Made by a program: the position numbers and the translations under genes
Notes under the pieces: generated by a model
What the model was told of the DNA's origin: nothing
Databases searched by the model: none
What the model saw: only the letters and a program-made list of their open reading frames with translations
Shown here: one piece after another, positions 18,226 to 27,200 of the stretch
Position numbering within the stretch: position 1 is the first letter of the stretch
Layout of the letters: every line of letters begins with the position of its first letter
Assembly (NCBI GenBank): GCA_050952225.1
Contig: JBMNKL010000001.1
Span: 806,001-870,000, forward strand
Origin: JBMNKL01 sp050952225
GTDB taxonomy: Bacteria > Bacillota > Clostridia > Acetivibrionales > DTU013
DNA length: 64,000 nt
Direction: 5' to 3'

Positions 18226-19896
18226 ATGAAAATATTGACCGGCGCTGAAATACTGATAGAATGCCTGAAAGAACAGGGAGTGGATACGGTCTTTGGCTTT
18301 CCGGGCGGCGCTGTGCTTAACATATATGACGCCTTATACAGGTCTGGTGACAAGATAAGGCATATATTGACATCGCATGAACAAGGCGCGTCCCATGCCG
18401 CAGACGGGTATGCGCGCGCCACCGGAAAAACGGGCGTATGTATTGCCACGTCGGGACCCGGGGCAACAAACCTTGTTACCGGGATTGCCACAGCCTACAT
18501 GGATTCGGTGCCCATGGTAGCCATTACCGGGCAGGTTTCCACGGCGCTGCTGGGGAAAGACTCGTTCCAGGAGGTTGATATTACCGGGATCACGATGCCG
18601 ATAACCAAGCATAATTATATAGTAAAAGATGTGAACAAACTCGCCGGTATAGTCCGCGAAGCTTTTAAAATAGCGGCGGACGGCCGTCCGGGCCCTGTTC
18701 TGATAGATATTTGCAAGGATGTTACGGCGGCAAGTACCGGGTATGAATATATGGAACCCGAAAAGCCGGCATACCGGCCTATCGGCGTATCGGACAGAAG
18801 ACTTGATGAAGCGGCGGAGGCCATAAACAAGTCCGAAAGGCCTATTATCCTTTCAGGTGGCGGAGTAGCGATTGCTGCAGCAAACCAGGAACTGAAAGCC
18901 CTGGCTGAAAAGGCGGGAATTCCGGTTACTACGACACTGATGGGATTAGGGTCATTCCCGGGCACCCATGAGCTTTTTACAGGACTTGTCGGAATGCATG
19001 GCACCAGGACTTCCAATTTGGCGGTATCCGAGGCAGACTTATTTATTGCTGCCGGCGCCAGGTTCAGCGACAGGGTTATCAGCAATGTCAGCCGTTTTGC
19101 TCCCAAGGCAGCTATTATGCATATAGACGTTGATCCTGCGGAAATAGGGAAAAATGTAAACGTCAGGTATCCTCTTGTCGGAAATATTAAGGAAATACTT
19201 GGAGAATTGGCGAAAAGGGTTGAAAAGCGCGAAAATATGTGCTGGAACAAGAAAATTAATGAATGGAAAGGTGCATATCCGCTTAAGTATGATGCGAACG
19301 GAAGCCTCAAACCGCACTACATTATAGAAAGGCTTTACGAGATTACGAGGGGAGATGCCATCATTACGACCGAGGTCGGCCAGAATCAGATATGGGCGGC
19401 GCAGTTCTACAAGTATACAAAGCCAAGGCAGTTTATTTCCTCGGGAGGGCTTGGCACAATGGGGTATGGTCTTGGCGCGTGCATAGGGGCACAGATAGGC
19501 AGGCCCGACAAGAAGGTAATCAACATTGCCGGTGACGGCAGCTTCCGTATGAATTGCACCGAGCTTGCCACTGCAGTTGAATACAAGCTGCCGGTGGTTG
19601 TTGCCATTCTAAACAACCGCGTGCTTGGCATGGTAAGGCAATGGCAAAGCCTGTTTTATGACCGCCGTTATTCGGCGACGACTATTGACAGGGGCACCGA
19701 CTTCGTTGCCCTTGCGGAGGCTTTCGGCGCTGTCGGGATAAAAGCAACCAGGCCGGACGAGGTGGACAGCACGTTTGAAAGGGCGCTGGCCTCGAAGGAT
19801 AGGCCGGTGCTGATTGATTTTGAGATAGACAAGGATGAAATGGTGTTTCCTATTGTTCCGCCGGGCGCGCCCATAGACGAACTGATAGACGAATAA
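18226..19896 (+). CDS. ilvB: Acetolactate synthase large subunit
   Basis: A 556-residue thiamine-diphosphate enzyme that condenses pyruvate to acetolactate. The N-terminal PYR domain (VFGFPGGAVLNIYDAL, HEQGASHAADGYARATGK) has the catalytic Glu of the family. A central FAD-type domain follows, then the C-terminal PP domain with GDGSFRMNCTELATAVEYKLP and NNRVLGMVRQWQ binding Mg2+ and ThDP. GGAGG precedes ATG 18226. No ilvN regulatory subunit and no ilvC follows here, so those must lie elsewhere or be lacking. Confidence 0.95.
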   Translation: MKILTGAEILIECLKEQGVDTVFGFPGGAVLNIYDALYRSGDKIRHILTSHEQGASHAADGYARATGKTGVCIATSGPGATNLVTGIATAYMDSVPMVAITGQVSTALLGKDSFQEVDITGITMPITKHNYIVKDVNKLAGIVREAFKIAADGRPGPVLIDICKDVTAASTGYEYMEPEKPAYRPIGVSDRRLDEAAEAINKSERPIILSGGGVAIAAANQELKALAEKAGIPVTTTLMGLGSFPGTHELFTGLVGMHGTRTSNLAVSEADLFIAAGARFSDRVISNVSRFAPKAAIMHIDVDPAEIGKNVNVRYPLVGNIKEILGELAKRVEKRENMCWNKKINEWKGAYPLKYDANGSLKPHYIIERLYEITRGDAIITTEVGQNQIWAAQFYKYTKPRQFISSGGLGTMGYGLGACIGAQIGRPDKKVINIAGDGSFRMNCTELATAVEYKLPVVVAILNNRVLGMVRQWQSLFYDRRYSATTIDRGTDFVALAEAFGAVGIKATRPDEVDSTFERALASKDRPVLIDFEIDKDEMVFPIVPPGAPIDELIDE

Positions 19897-19899
19897 TGT

Positions 19900-19946
19900 T
19901 GGATAGGGCGGCTTGCTTTCAGGTTGGGGTCAGGCTGACCCCAACG
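19900..19946 (+). repeat. Solo repeat end plus strong dyad after ilvB
   Basis: GGATAGGGCGGCTTGC at 19901-19916 is identical to the outer 16 bases of the terminal repeat of the 49336-49572 element. It is followed at 19923-19945 by the dyad TTGGGGTCAG/CTGACCCCAA. There is no T-run, so termination is uncertain; the dyad resembles REP-type palindromes. Confidence 0.5.
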
Positions 19947-19980
19947 GCGGCTTTACAGCAAAACTGCCGATAATTTTTTC

Positions 19981-20008
19981 TTGACTTTTAAAATGTTATG
20001 TGTTAAAT
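19981..20008 (+). promoter_or_regulatory. Sigma-A type promoter of the rpmG-secE-nusG operon
   Basis: TTGACT at 19981-19986 and TTAAAT at 20003-20008 with a 16-base spacer. The ~120-base leader to rpmG contains a small hairpin (CCGGTTTGCAAACCGATAGAAACCGG region, 20043-20068). Confidence 0.6.
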
Positions 20009-20132
20009 TATTTATTGCTCCGTTAGGGAGGTCTTTTTTTTATGCCGGTTTGCAAACCGATAGAAACCGGCGCCCGGACATACGGATGTATACCCCGGAT
20101 TTTGCGATATACGGGAGCTGGAGGTGTCGTAA

Positions 20133-20282
20133 ATGAGAGTCAAGATTACATTGGCATGTGTAGACTGCAAACAGAGGAATTATCATACTAAGAAGAACAA
20201 GAAGAATGATCCGGACAGGATTGAGATGAAGAAATACTGTAAGTTCTGCCAGAAACATACGGTACACAAGGAAACGAAATAA
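20133..20282 (+). CDS. rpmG: 50S ribosomal protein L33
   Basis: A 49-residue protein, MRVKITLACVDCKQRNYHTK..., ending KYCKFCQKHTVHKETK. It has two CxxC pairs (CVDC and CKFC), the zinc-binding form of L33. GGAGGTG lies about 9 bases before ATG 20133. Position before secE and nusG is the usual order in Firmicutes. Confidence 0.95.
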   Translation: MRVKITLACVDCKQRNYHTKKNKKNDPDRIEMKKYCKFCQKHTVHKETK

Positions 20283-20300
20283 AGGCGGAGGTGCGCATAC

Positions 20301-20525
20301 ATGGCTGAAAATTCACGCCTATCCAAGCTGGCCGGCTTCGGCAGGAAGATTGCCAGGTTTGTTAAGGACATAAGGTCCGAATTGAAAAAAGTTATCTGGC
20401 CATCCAGGGAGCAGCTGGTGAACAATACTATTTCAGTATTGGTAATCTGCCTGCTTATCGGTATAATTATATGGGTTTCCGACGTCATTTTCGGAAAGGT
20501 TTTGGAATGGACCCTGTCCAGGTAA
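20301..20525 (+). CDS. secE: Preprotein translocase subunit SecE
   Basis: A 74-residue subunit of the SecYEG channel: amphipathic cytoplasmic helix with the conserved FVKDIRSELKKVIWPSREQ motif, then one membrane helix (about residues 43-64). Single-helix length is normal for Gram-positives. It sits 18 bases after rpmG with GGCGGAGGTG as ribosome binding site, and nusG follows. Confidence 0.95.
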   Translation: MAENSRLSKLAGFGRKIARFVKDIRSELKKVIWPSREQLVNNTISVLVICLLIGIIIWVSDVIFGKVLEWTLSR

Positions 20526-20546
20526 TGAAGGAGGATTCAAATCCTG

Positions 20547-21077
20547 ATGAATGTCAATGGTATGCCTGAAGCCAAATGGTATGTTGTACATACTTATTCC
20601 GGGTATGAGAATAAAGTTAAAGCCAATCTGGAGAAAATAGTCGAGAACAGGAATATGCAGGATTATATCCTTGATATTGTTGTTCCGATGGAAGAGCAGA
20701 TTGAAATAAAGGATGGCAAGAAAAAGGCCACGCTTAGGAAAGTGTTTCCTGGGTATGTTCTTGTTAAGATGGTTATGACGGATGAATCCTGGTATGTGGT
20801 TAGAAACACCAGGGGTGTGACAGGTTTTGTAGGACCGGGGTCGAAGCCTGTTCCGCTGACTGATGAAGAAATAAGGGCAATGGGTGTTGAGGAATTTGCC
20901 CCGGTGCTGGATTATGAAGTAAACGACAATGTAAGGGTCATAAGCGGGCCCTTGGAGAACTTTATCGGTGTAGTCGAAGAAATCAACATTGAGAAGAAAA
21001 AAGTCAGGGTGGCAGTATCCATGTTCGGAAGGGAAACACCTGTTGAACTGGAATTGACACAGATACAGAAATTGTAA
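20547..21077 (+). CDS. nusG: Transcription termination/antitermination factor NusG
   Basis: A 176-residue factor that binds RNA polymerase and links it to Rho or ribosomes. N-terminal NGN domain (KWYVVHTYSGYENKVKANLEK...GYVLVKMVM, RNTRGVTGFVG) and C-terminal KOW domain (DNVRVISGPLENFIGVVEEIN). AAGGAGG precedes ATG 20547 by ~12 bases; ATG 20559 is a less likely alternative. Confidence 0.96.
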   Translation: MNVNGMPEAKWYVVHTYSGYENKVKANLEKIVENRNMQDYILDIVVPMEEQIEIKDGKKKATLRKVFPGYVLVKMVMTDESWYVVRNTRGVTGFVGPGSKPVPLTDEEIRAMGVEEFAPVLDYEVNDNVRVISGPLENFIGVVEEINIEKKKVRVAVSMFGRETPVELELTQIQKL

Positions 21078-21100
21078 GGATTGGGAGGTGGATGAAAGCC

Positions 21101-21526
21101 ATGGCGAAGAAAATTGCGGGTTATATAAAGCTACAGATTCCTGCAGGAAAGGCAACTCCTGCTCCACCGGTTGGACCAGCTTTAGGACAGCATGGCGTAA
21201 ACATCATGGGATTTTGCAAGGAGTTTAATGAAAGGACCGCAAAAGACGCCGGGTTGATTATTCCCGTCGTTATCACGGTTTATGCTGACAGGTCTTTTTC
21301 ATTTATAACGAAGACTCCTCCGGCAGCGGTGCTTTTGAAAAGGGCATGCAAGATTGAGAAAGCTTCGGGCACTCCAAACAGGGAGAAGGTTGCAAAGATT
21401 TCAATTGATGAGGTCAGGAAGATTGCGGAAATGAAAATGCCCGACTTAAACGCTGCGAGTATTGAAGCGGCCACCAGCATGGTTGCGGGTACGGCCAGAA
21501 GCATGGGCATAGAAGTGGTGGAGTAG
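21101..21526 (+). CDS. rplK: 50S ribosomal protein L11
   Basis: A 141-residue protein of the GTPase-associated centre, MAKKIAGYIKLQIPAGKATPAPPVGPALGQHGVNIMGFCKEFN in type. The start at 21101 is chosen over the in-frame ATG at 21092 because GGGAGGTGG ends directly at 21091 and would be too close; the family also starts MAKK. The C-terminal domain binds 23S rRNA. Confidence 0.96.
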   Translation: MAKKIAGYIKLQIPAGKATPAPPVGPALGQHGVNIMGFCKEFNERTAKDAGLIIPVVITVYADRSFSFITKTPPAAVLLKRACKIEKASGTPNREKVAKISIDEVRKIAEMKMPDLNAASIEAATSMVAGTARSMGIEVVE

Positions 21527-21632
21527 TACGGGCCGCAGTGGCAGTCCGGCTTTGTCTGAAGCCCATGTGAAGCTTGAAAAGTGGGAGGGAACATCTGTTT
21601 CCGAATATTTGACCACGTAAGGGAGGATTATA

Positions 21633-22328
21633 ATGAAGAGAGGAAAGAAATATATCGAGAGCGCAAAGCTCGTGGACAGAACAGTATTGTATGAACCGGC
21701 ACAAGCCCTGGACCTTGTTAAAAAGACTGCAAAAGCAAAGTTTGACGAAACGGTCGAGGTGCATGTAAGGCTTGGTGTCGATTCAAGACATGCCGACCAG
21801 CAGGTGAGAGGCGCGGTTGTGCTCCCTCACGGCACAGGCAAGACAGTCAGGGTGCTTGTATTTGCAAAAGGGGATAAAGCCAAGGAGGCTGAACAGGCCG
21901 GAGCAGATTATGTAGGGGCGGAAGACCTTGTTGCAAAGATTCAGAATGAGAACTGGTTTGATTTCGACGTAGTTGTAGCTACGCCGGATATGATGAGTGT
22001 CGTGGGCAGACTGGGCAGACTGCTGGGACCAAAGGGGCTTATGCCGAACCCGAAGGCCGGGACGGTCACGATGGATGTTTCAAAGGCGATAAGCGAAATT
22101 AAAGCCGGTAAAATCGAGTACAGGCTTGATAAAACAAATATAATCCACTGCCCTATCGGCAAAGTGTCGTTTGAACTTGAAAAACTGCAGGATAACTTCC
22201 GTACCCTGATGGATGCCATCATAAGGGCAAAGCCGCCCGCTGCAAAGGGACAGTACCTGAGAAGCATAGTTGTTGCATCTACAATGGGGCCCGGCATAAA
22301 GGTAAACCCGGCCAGGGTGACAGAATAA
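21633..22328 (+). CDS. rplA: 50S ribosomal protein L1
   Basis: A 231-residue protein of the L1 stalk, with the conserved segment GLMPNPKAGTVTMDVSKAISEIKAGKIEYRLDKTNIIHCPIGKVSF. L1 binds 23S rRNA and, in many bacteria, its own operon mRNA. It is 106 bases downstream of rplK, and the gap holds no gene. The next transcription unit (L10 leader) begins after its stop. Confidence 0.96.
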   Translation: MKRGKKYIESAKLVDRTVLYEPAQALDLVKKTAKAKFDETVEVHVRLGVDSRHADQQVRGAVVLPHGTGKTVRVLVFAKGDKAKEAEQAGADYVGAEDLVAKIQNENWFDFDVVVATPDMMSVVGRLGRLLGPKGLMPNPKAGTVTMDVSKAISEIKAGKIEYRLDKTNIIHCPIGKVSFELEKLQDNFRTLMDAIIRAKPPAAKGQYLRSIVVASTMGPGIKVNPARVTE

Positions 22329-22409
22329 ATCCTGCTTTACAACCATGAACTTTTGCTGTAATATATAATTTGCTGCTATTATGCTGCTATTATATTGACA
22401 AATAAATCA

Positions 22410-22556
22410 AACGGTACCGCAGACAGCAGGTGCGCAAGCATAATCGGGTATCCGGCCTGCCGAGGTAGATAGATGGTTTGTTCCGGCTAGCCGTTAAGGC
22501 ATCATGGCGGAGATATCCCTTGTGCGTCTGCAGTATGCGAAGCACAAGGGTTTTTT
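22410..22556 (+). ncRNA. Ribosomal protein L10 leader RNA
   Basis: The stretch carries the hallmark ACCGCAGACAGCAGG...CCTGCCGAGG of the L10 leader, followed by the attenuator hairpin and T-run just before rplJ. L10 (with L12) binds such leaders to repress rplJL. A TTGACA at 22395-22400 and AT-rich -10-like blocks at 22355-22396 lie upstream, but no single promoter could be fixed. Confidence 0.85.
22517..22556 (+). terminator. Attenuator terminator of the L10 leader
   Basis: CCCTTGTGC (22517-22525) pairs with GCACAAGGG (22542-22550), followed by six T. This is a standard intrinsic terminator 63 bases before rplJ. Confidence 0.88.
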
Positions 22557-22618
22557 AATTGCAGGCTGTTTGGCTACATGCTGTCTCGTGAACGGGATGG
22601 ACAAAGGAGGTGGAAAAC

Positions 22619-23155
22619 TTGCCGAAGGAAAGCACACTTAATCAAAAGCGGAAAATTGTAGAGGACATAAGCAACAAAATAAAAGCATCAAAAGCAATAG
22701 TTTTTGCAGATTACAGGGGACTGACGGTTGAGCAGGATACCGAGCTCAGAAGCGCGCTCAGAAAGGCAGGCGTTGATTACAAGGTTGTAAAAAATACGCT
22801 GACAAGGTTTGCAGTAAAGGAAAACGGGCTTGACGAAATAACACCTTACCTGGTCGGGCCTACATCCATGGCATCAAGCGAGGATGACCCCGTCGCGCCG
22901 GCAAAAGTTTTGAGCGAGTATGCAAAGAAATTTGACAAGCTGGAAATCAAGGTCGGCGTAGTGGAAGGAAAGGTTATAGATCTCGAAGGCATCAAAGAAC
23001 TGGCCGATCTCCCATCGAGAGAAGTGCTTGTCGCCAAAGCCCTTGGCGGCCTGAAAGCGCCGATATCGGGCCTGGTTAATGTTCTCAATGGAAACATAAG
23101 AGGCCTGGTTATTGCATTAAATGCAATTGCTGAGCAAAAGGAAAATGCTTCTTAG
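22619..23155 (+). CDS. rplJ: 50S ribosomal protein L10
   Basis: A 178-residue stalk base protein, with IKASKAIVFADYRGLTVEQDTELRSALRKAGVDYKVVKNTL. It anchors L7/L12 dimers through the C-terminal helix. TTG 22619 is chosen because AAAGGAGGTGG lies 7 bases upstream; GTG 22610 would fall inside that site. Confidence 0.95.
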   Translation: MPKESTLNQKRKIVEDISNKIKASKAIVFADYRGLTVEQDTELRSALRKAGVDYKVVKNTLTRFAVKENGLDEITPYLVGPTSMASSEDDPVAPAKVLSEYAKKFDKLEIKVGVVEGKVIDLEGIKELADLPSREVLVAKALGGLKAPISGLVNVLNGNIRGLVIALNAIAEQKENAS

Positions 23156-23234
23156 CAATTGCCGAGAAAGCGAATGCTTCTTAAAAGCAAGAAATTAAAC
23201 CATACTTGATAAATATTATGGAGGTAATTATAAG

Positions 23235-23624
23235 ATGGCTAGTGAAAAAGTTACAAAGTTGATTGAGGATGTAAAATCGTTAACGGTATTGGAATTATCA
23301 GAGCTTGTAAAGGCTCTTGAAGAGGAATTCGGTGTGTCCGCGGCGGCTCCTGTGGCTATGGCAGCGGCTCCTGCTGCAGGCGGAGCGGCAGCAGCTCCGG
23401 CAGCAGAAGAAAAGACCGAGTTTGACGTAATACTCAAGGATGTGGGAGCTGAAAAGATCAAGGTTATCAAGGTTGTCAGGGAAATTACGAGCCTGGGACT
23501 TAAAGAAGCCAAGGATCTTGTCGACGGAGCTCCCAAGACTGTCAAGGAGAATGTTTCCAAGGAAGAAGCAGCCGAAATAGAAGCAAAATTCAAGGAAGTG
23601 GGCGCTACTGTAGAAATCAAGTAA
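23235..23624 (+). CDS. rplL: 50S ribosomal protein L7/L12
   Basis: A 129-residue stalk protein: N-terminal dimer domain, an alanine-rich hinge of about 30 residues (AAAPVAMAAAPAAGGAAAAP), and the C-terminal factor-binding domain (EKIKVIKVVREITSLGLKEAKDLVDGAPKTVKE). GGAGG precedes ATG 23235. A strong terminator follows. Confidence 0.97.
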   Translation: MASEKVTKLIEDVKSLTVLELSELVKALEEEFGVSAAAPVAMAAAPAAGGAAAAPAAEEKTEFDVILKDVGAEKIKVIKVVREITSLGLKEAKDLVDGAPKTVKENVSKEEAAEIEAKFKEVGATVEIK

Positions 23625-23646
23625 TAAATGCGCACCGGAGGTGGAA

Positions 23647-23675
23647 GTGTCCCGGTTTTAACCGGGACACTTTTT
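23647..23675 (+). terminator. Intrinsic terminator after rplL
   Basis: GTGTCCCGGTT (23647-23657) pairs perfectly with AACCGGGACAC (23660-23670), with TTTTT at 23671-23675. Confidence 0.92.
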
Positions 23676-23806
23676 ATGCCTGAAAACGGAGAGACAACAA
23701 GCATAGCACACGAACAGCCTACGCCGCCGGGAAAATGAAATTCATCCTGGTATTTGACCTGCACAGACAGATAAAAAAAGACAACAGAAACAACACATTA
23801 TACCTA

Positions 23807-23835
23807 TTGACATGCAGCCAACAGTATGCTAGAAT
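23807..23835 (+). promoter_or_regulatory. Sigma-A promoter of rpoBC
   Basis: TTGACA at 23807-23812 and TAGAAT at 23830-23835 with a 17-base spacer, close to consensus. It opens a leader of about 365 bases before rpoB that holds no gene but several hairpins: TGCATC/GATGCA at 23843-23882, the attenuator at 23962-24000 and the dyad at 24060-24087. Confidence 0.8.
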
Positions 23836-23961
23836 TGTTTACTGCATCGTGATTCCGGACTAGTTTAATTTTTTAAGATGCAACCCTTTATAATTGCACA
23901 ATAGATTATAACACAGGAGAATAAAATAGACAAGAAGTGTTAATAATTATTTATTGGAAGC

Positions 23962-24000
23962 CCAGGCAAATTCAATGAAGTTGCCTGGCAGGTGTTTTTT
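23962..24000 (+). terminator. Terminator-like hairpin in the rpoB leader
   Basis: CCAGGCAA (23962-23969) pairs with TTGCCTGG (23981-23988), followed by CAGGTG and six T (23995-24000). Because it lies downstream of the 23807 promoter and no gene separates them, it may attenuate rpoBC transcription. Confidence 0.65.
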
Positions 24001-24059
24001 AATAAAGAAGAAATATGTTTATTGGATGTAAGCGCCAATGCCAATATGGATTAGCCCAG

Positions 24060-24087
24060 AAGCTTTTAATAATATTATTAAAAGCTT
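24060..24087 (+). repeat. Perfect 28-bp palindrome in the rpoB leader
   Basis: AAGCTTTTAATAAT followed at once by its exact reverse complement, no loop. A second dyad, CACCGG/CCGGTG, lies at about 24097-24125. The role is unknown: protein site, RNA hairpin or processing site. Confidence 0.8.
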
Positions 24088-24206
24088 TAGATATACACCG
24101 GCGTATCGTCCGAAACGACCGGTGATCCGGTAAAATTGCATGAATGCAAGCCTTTCATGTAAAACGCTCAAACTACAACAAGTCTTAATTTATGAGGTGA
24201 TATTTA

Positions 24207-27200
24207 ATGGTACATCCCGTAAAAATGGGCCGGAATACAAGAATGAGCTATTCCAGGATAGATGAGGTTCTGGATATGCCCAACTTGATCGAAGTTCAGA
24301 AAAACTCTTACAAATGGTTCCGGGAGGAAGGACTTCGCGAAGTATTCAGGGATGTTTCGCCGATCCAGGATTACACGGGCAACCTGGTACTGGAGTTTCC
24401 GGATTACAGGCTGGAGGATGACAACCCTAAGTATACTATCGATGAGTGCAAGGAAAGGGATACTACATATTCCGCTCCGCTGAAGGTCAAAGTGCGCTTG
24501 ATTAACAAGGAAACCGGCGAAGTGAAGGAACAGGAAATATTCATGGGAGATTTTCCGCTGATGACCGAAAACGGCACATTTATAATTAATGGAGCCGAGA
24601 GGGTCATTGTCAGCCAACTGGTGAGATCACCCGGGATTTATTATTCGAAAAAATTAGACAAGACAGGTAAGGTCCTTTACTCCGCAACCGTAATACCGAA
24701 TCGTGGCGCCTGGCTTGAATATGAAACGGATTCCAGCGACATCATGTCGGTCAGGATTGACAGGACCAGGAAACTGCCTATTACCGTTTTGCTGCGGGCT
24801 CTCGGCTACGGTACCGATGCAGCCATTACCGAGTTGCTTGGTGAAGACGAGAGGGTACTTGCCACTATCCAGAAAGATAGCGCGAAGAGTTCGGATGATG
24901 GTTTGATTGAGATATATAAAAGGTTGAGACCTGGGGAACCTCCTACTGTTGAGAGTGCATCAACACTGCTGAACAACCTGTTTTTCGACCCCAAGAGGTA
25001 TGACCTTGCCAAGTTCGGCAGGTTCAAGTTCAACAAGAAGCTTTCATTGGCATCAAGGATAGCCGGTCATAAGGCTGCCGAGAAAATTACTGATCCGAAG
25101 ACCGGAAAAATTATTGTCAATGAAGGCGAATATATTGACAGGGAAAAAGCCGTTGTCATTCAGAATACCGGGATTAATGCCGTTTATATCTATGCCGAGG
25201 ATAAAAAGGTCAGGGTCATAGGTAACGGCACTGTTGATTTGAAAGCGGTTACCGGTTTTGATCCCTCTGAAACTGGCATAACGGAAAAAGTAAGATATGA
25301 AGTCCTGAAAAAATTGATGAAAGAAAACCGGACTAAAGCCGACCTGAAAAAAGCGATTGCAAGCAGCGTGGATGAATTGGTTCCGAAACATGTTACGCCC
25401 GAGGATATAATCTCATCCATAAATTACCTGGTCCATCTGAATTACGGGGTCGGCAGCGACGATGATATAGACCACCTGGGCAACAGGAGATTACGATGCG
25501 TCGGAGAGCTGTTGCAGAACCAGTTCAGGATAGGGCTGGCAAGGATGGAAAGAGTAGTAAGGGAAAGGATGACAATCCAGGATATTGATGTTGTCACACC
25601 CCAGGCGCTAATTAACATAAGGCCTGTTACCGCCGCGATAAAGGAGTTTTTTGGGAGCAGCCAGTTATCGCAGTTTATGGACCAAACAAACCCGCTGGCG
25701 GAACTAACGCACAAGAGAAGGCTCAGCGCACTGGGACCCGGCGGCTTAAGCAGGGAAAGAGCGGGATTCGAAGTCCGCGACGTGCACTATTCCCATTACA
25801 GCCGCATGTGCCCGATAGAGACGCCGGAAGGCCCGAACATCGGCCTTATAGGCTCACTGAGCACCTATGCGCGCATAAACGAATATGGCTTTATTGAGGC
25901 GCCGTACAGGAAGATAGACAAGGCCAGGGGCGTGGTAACGGACGAGATACATTACCTCACGGCTGATGAGGAAGATATGTACATGATTGCGCAGGCAAAC
26001 GAACCGCTTGACGAGGAAGGCAGGTTCATAGACAAAAAGGCGCTTTGCAGGTACAAGGATGAGATTATTGAGGTGGAGACCGACCGGGTGGATTACATGG
26101 ATGTGTCGCCCAAGCAGCTGGTATCCGTGGCGACTGCCATGATACCGTTCCTGGAAAATGACGACGCAAACCGCGCGCTTATGGGCTCCAACATGCAGCG
26201 CCAGGCAGTGCCGCTTATCAAGACTGAGGCGCCGATAATAGGAACCGGTATTGAGCACAAGGCAGCGAGAGATTCAGGCACTGTTGTGATTGCCCGCAAT
26301 TCCGGAACGGTTGAGAAGGTTTCCGCAAATGAGATAATTATACGTACCAATGACGGCAAAAGAGATGTTTACAAGCTTTTGAAGTATGTGCGGTCCAACC
26401 AGGGCACATGTACAAACCAGAGGCCTCTCGTAAAGAAGAACGATTTGGTTGAAAAAGGGGACGTCATTGCCGACGGGCCTTCTACCGATAACGGTGAAAT
26501 CGCCCTCGGCAAGAACGTACTGGTAGGCTTTATGACCTGGGAAGGCTATAATTATGAAGATGCCATACTTATAAGCGAAAAGCTTGTCAAGGAAGATACG
26601 TTTACATCCATCCATATAGAGGAATACGAAGCTGAAGCCAGGGATACCAAGCTTGGCCCTGAAGAAATTACCCGGGATATTCCCAATGTCAGTGAAGAAT
26701 CCTTAAAGGATCTTGACGAGAGGGGGATTATCAGGATAGGAGCCGAGGTCAGGGCGGGCGATATACTTGTAGGCAAAGTAACTCCAAAGGGAGAAACAGA
26801 ATTGACGGCTGAAGAAAGGCTTTTAAGAGCCATTTTCGGTGAAAAAGCCAGGGAGGTCAGGGATACTTCTCTCAGGGTACCCCATGGGGAATCCGGAATT
26901 GTTGTCGATGTAAAAGTCTTCACGAGGGAAGCCGGCGATGAACTGCCGCCCGGGGTAAACCAGCTTGTCAGATGTTATGTTGCCCAGAAACGAAAGATAT
27001 CAGTTGGTGACAAGATGGCTGGCAGGCATGGAAACAAGGGCGTTATCTCCAGGGTGCTCCCCGAAGAGGATATGCCGTTTCTTCCCGACGGGACCCCGCT
27101 GGAAATCGTATTGAACCCGCTGGGCGTTCCTTCGCGCATGAATATCGGCCAGGTGCTTGAGACCCATCTTGGATATGCCGCCAAGGTGATGGGATGGCAT

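Noticed and set aside
20041..20135. Short open frame starting MPVCKPIETG before rpmG
   Set aside because: It reads into rpmG in another frame and overlaps a hairpin; no family resemblance. Treated as leader sequence.
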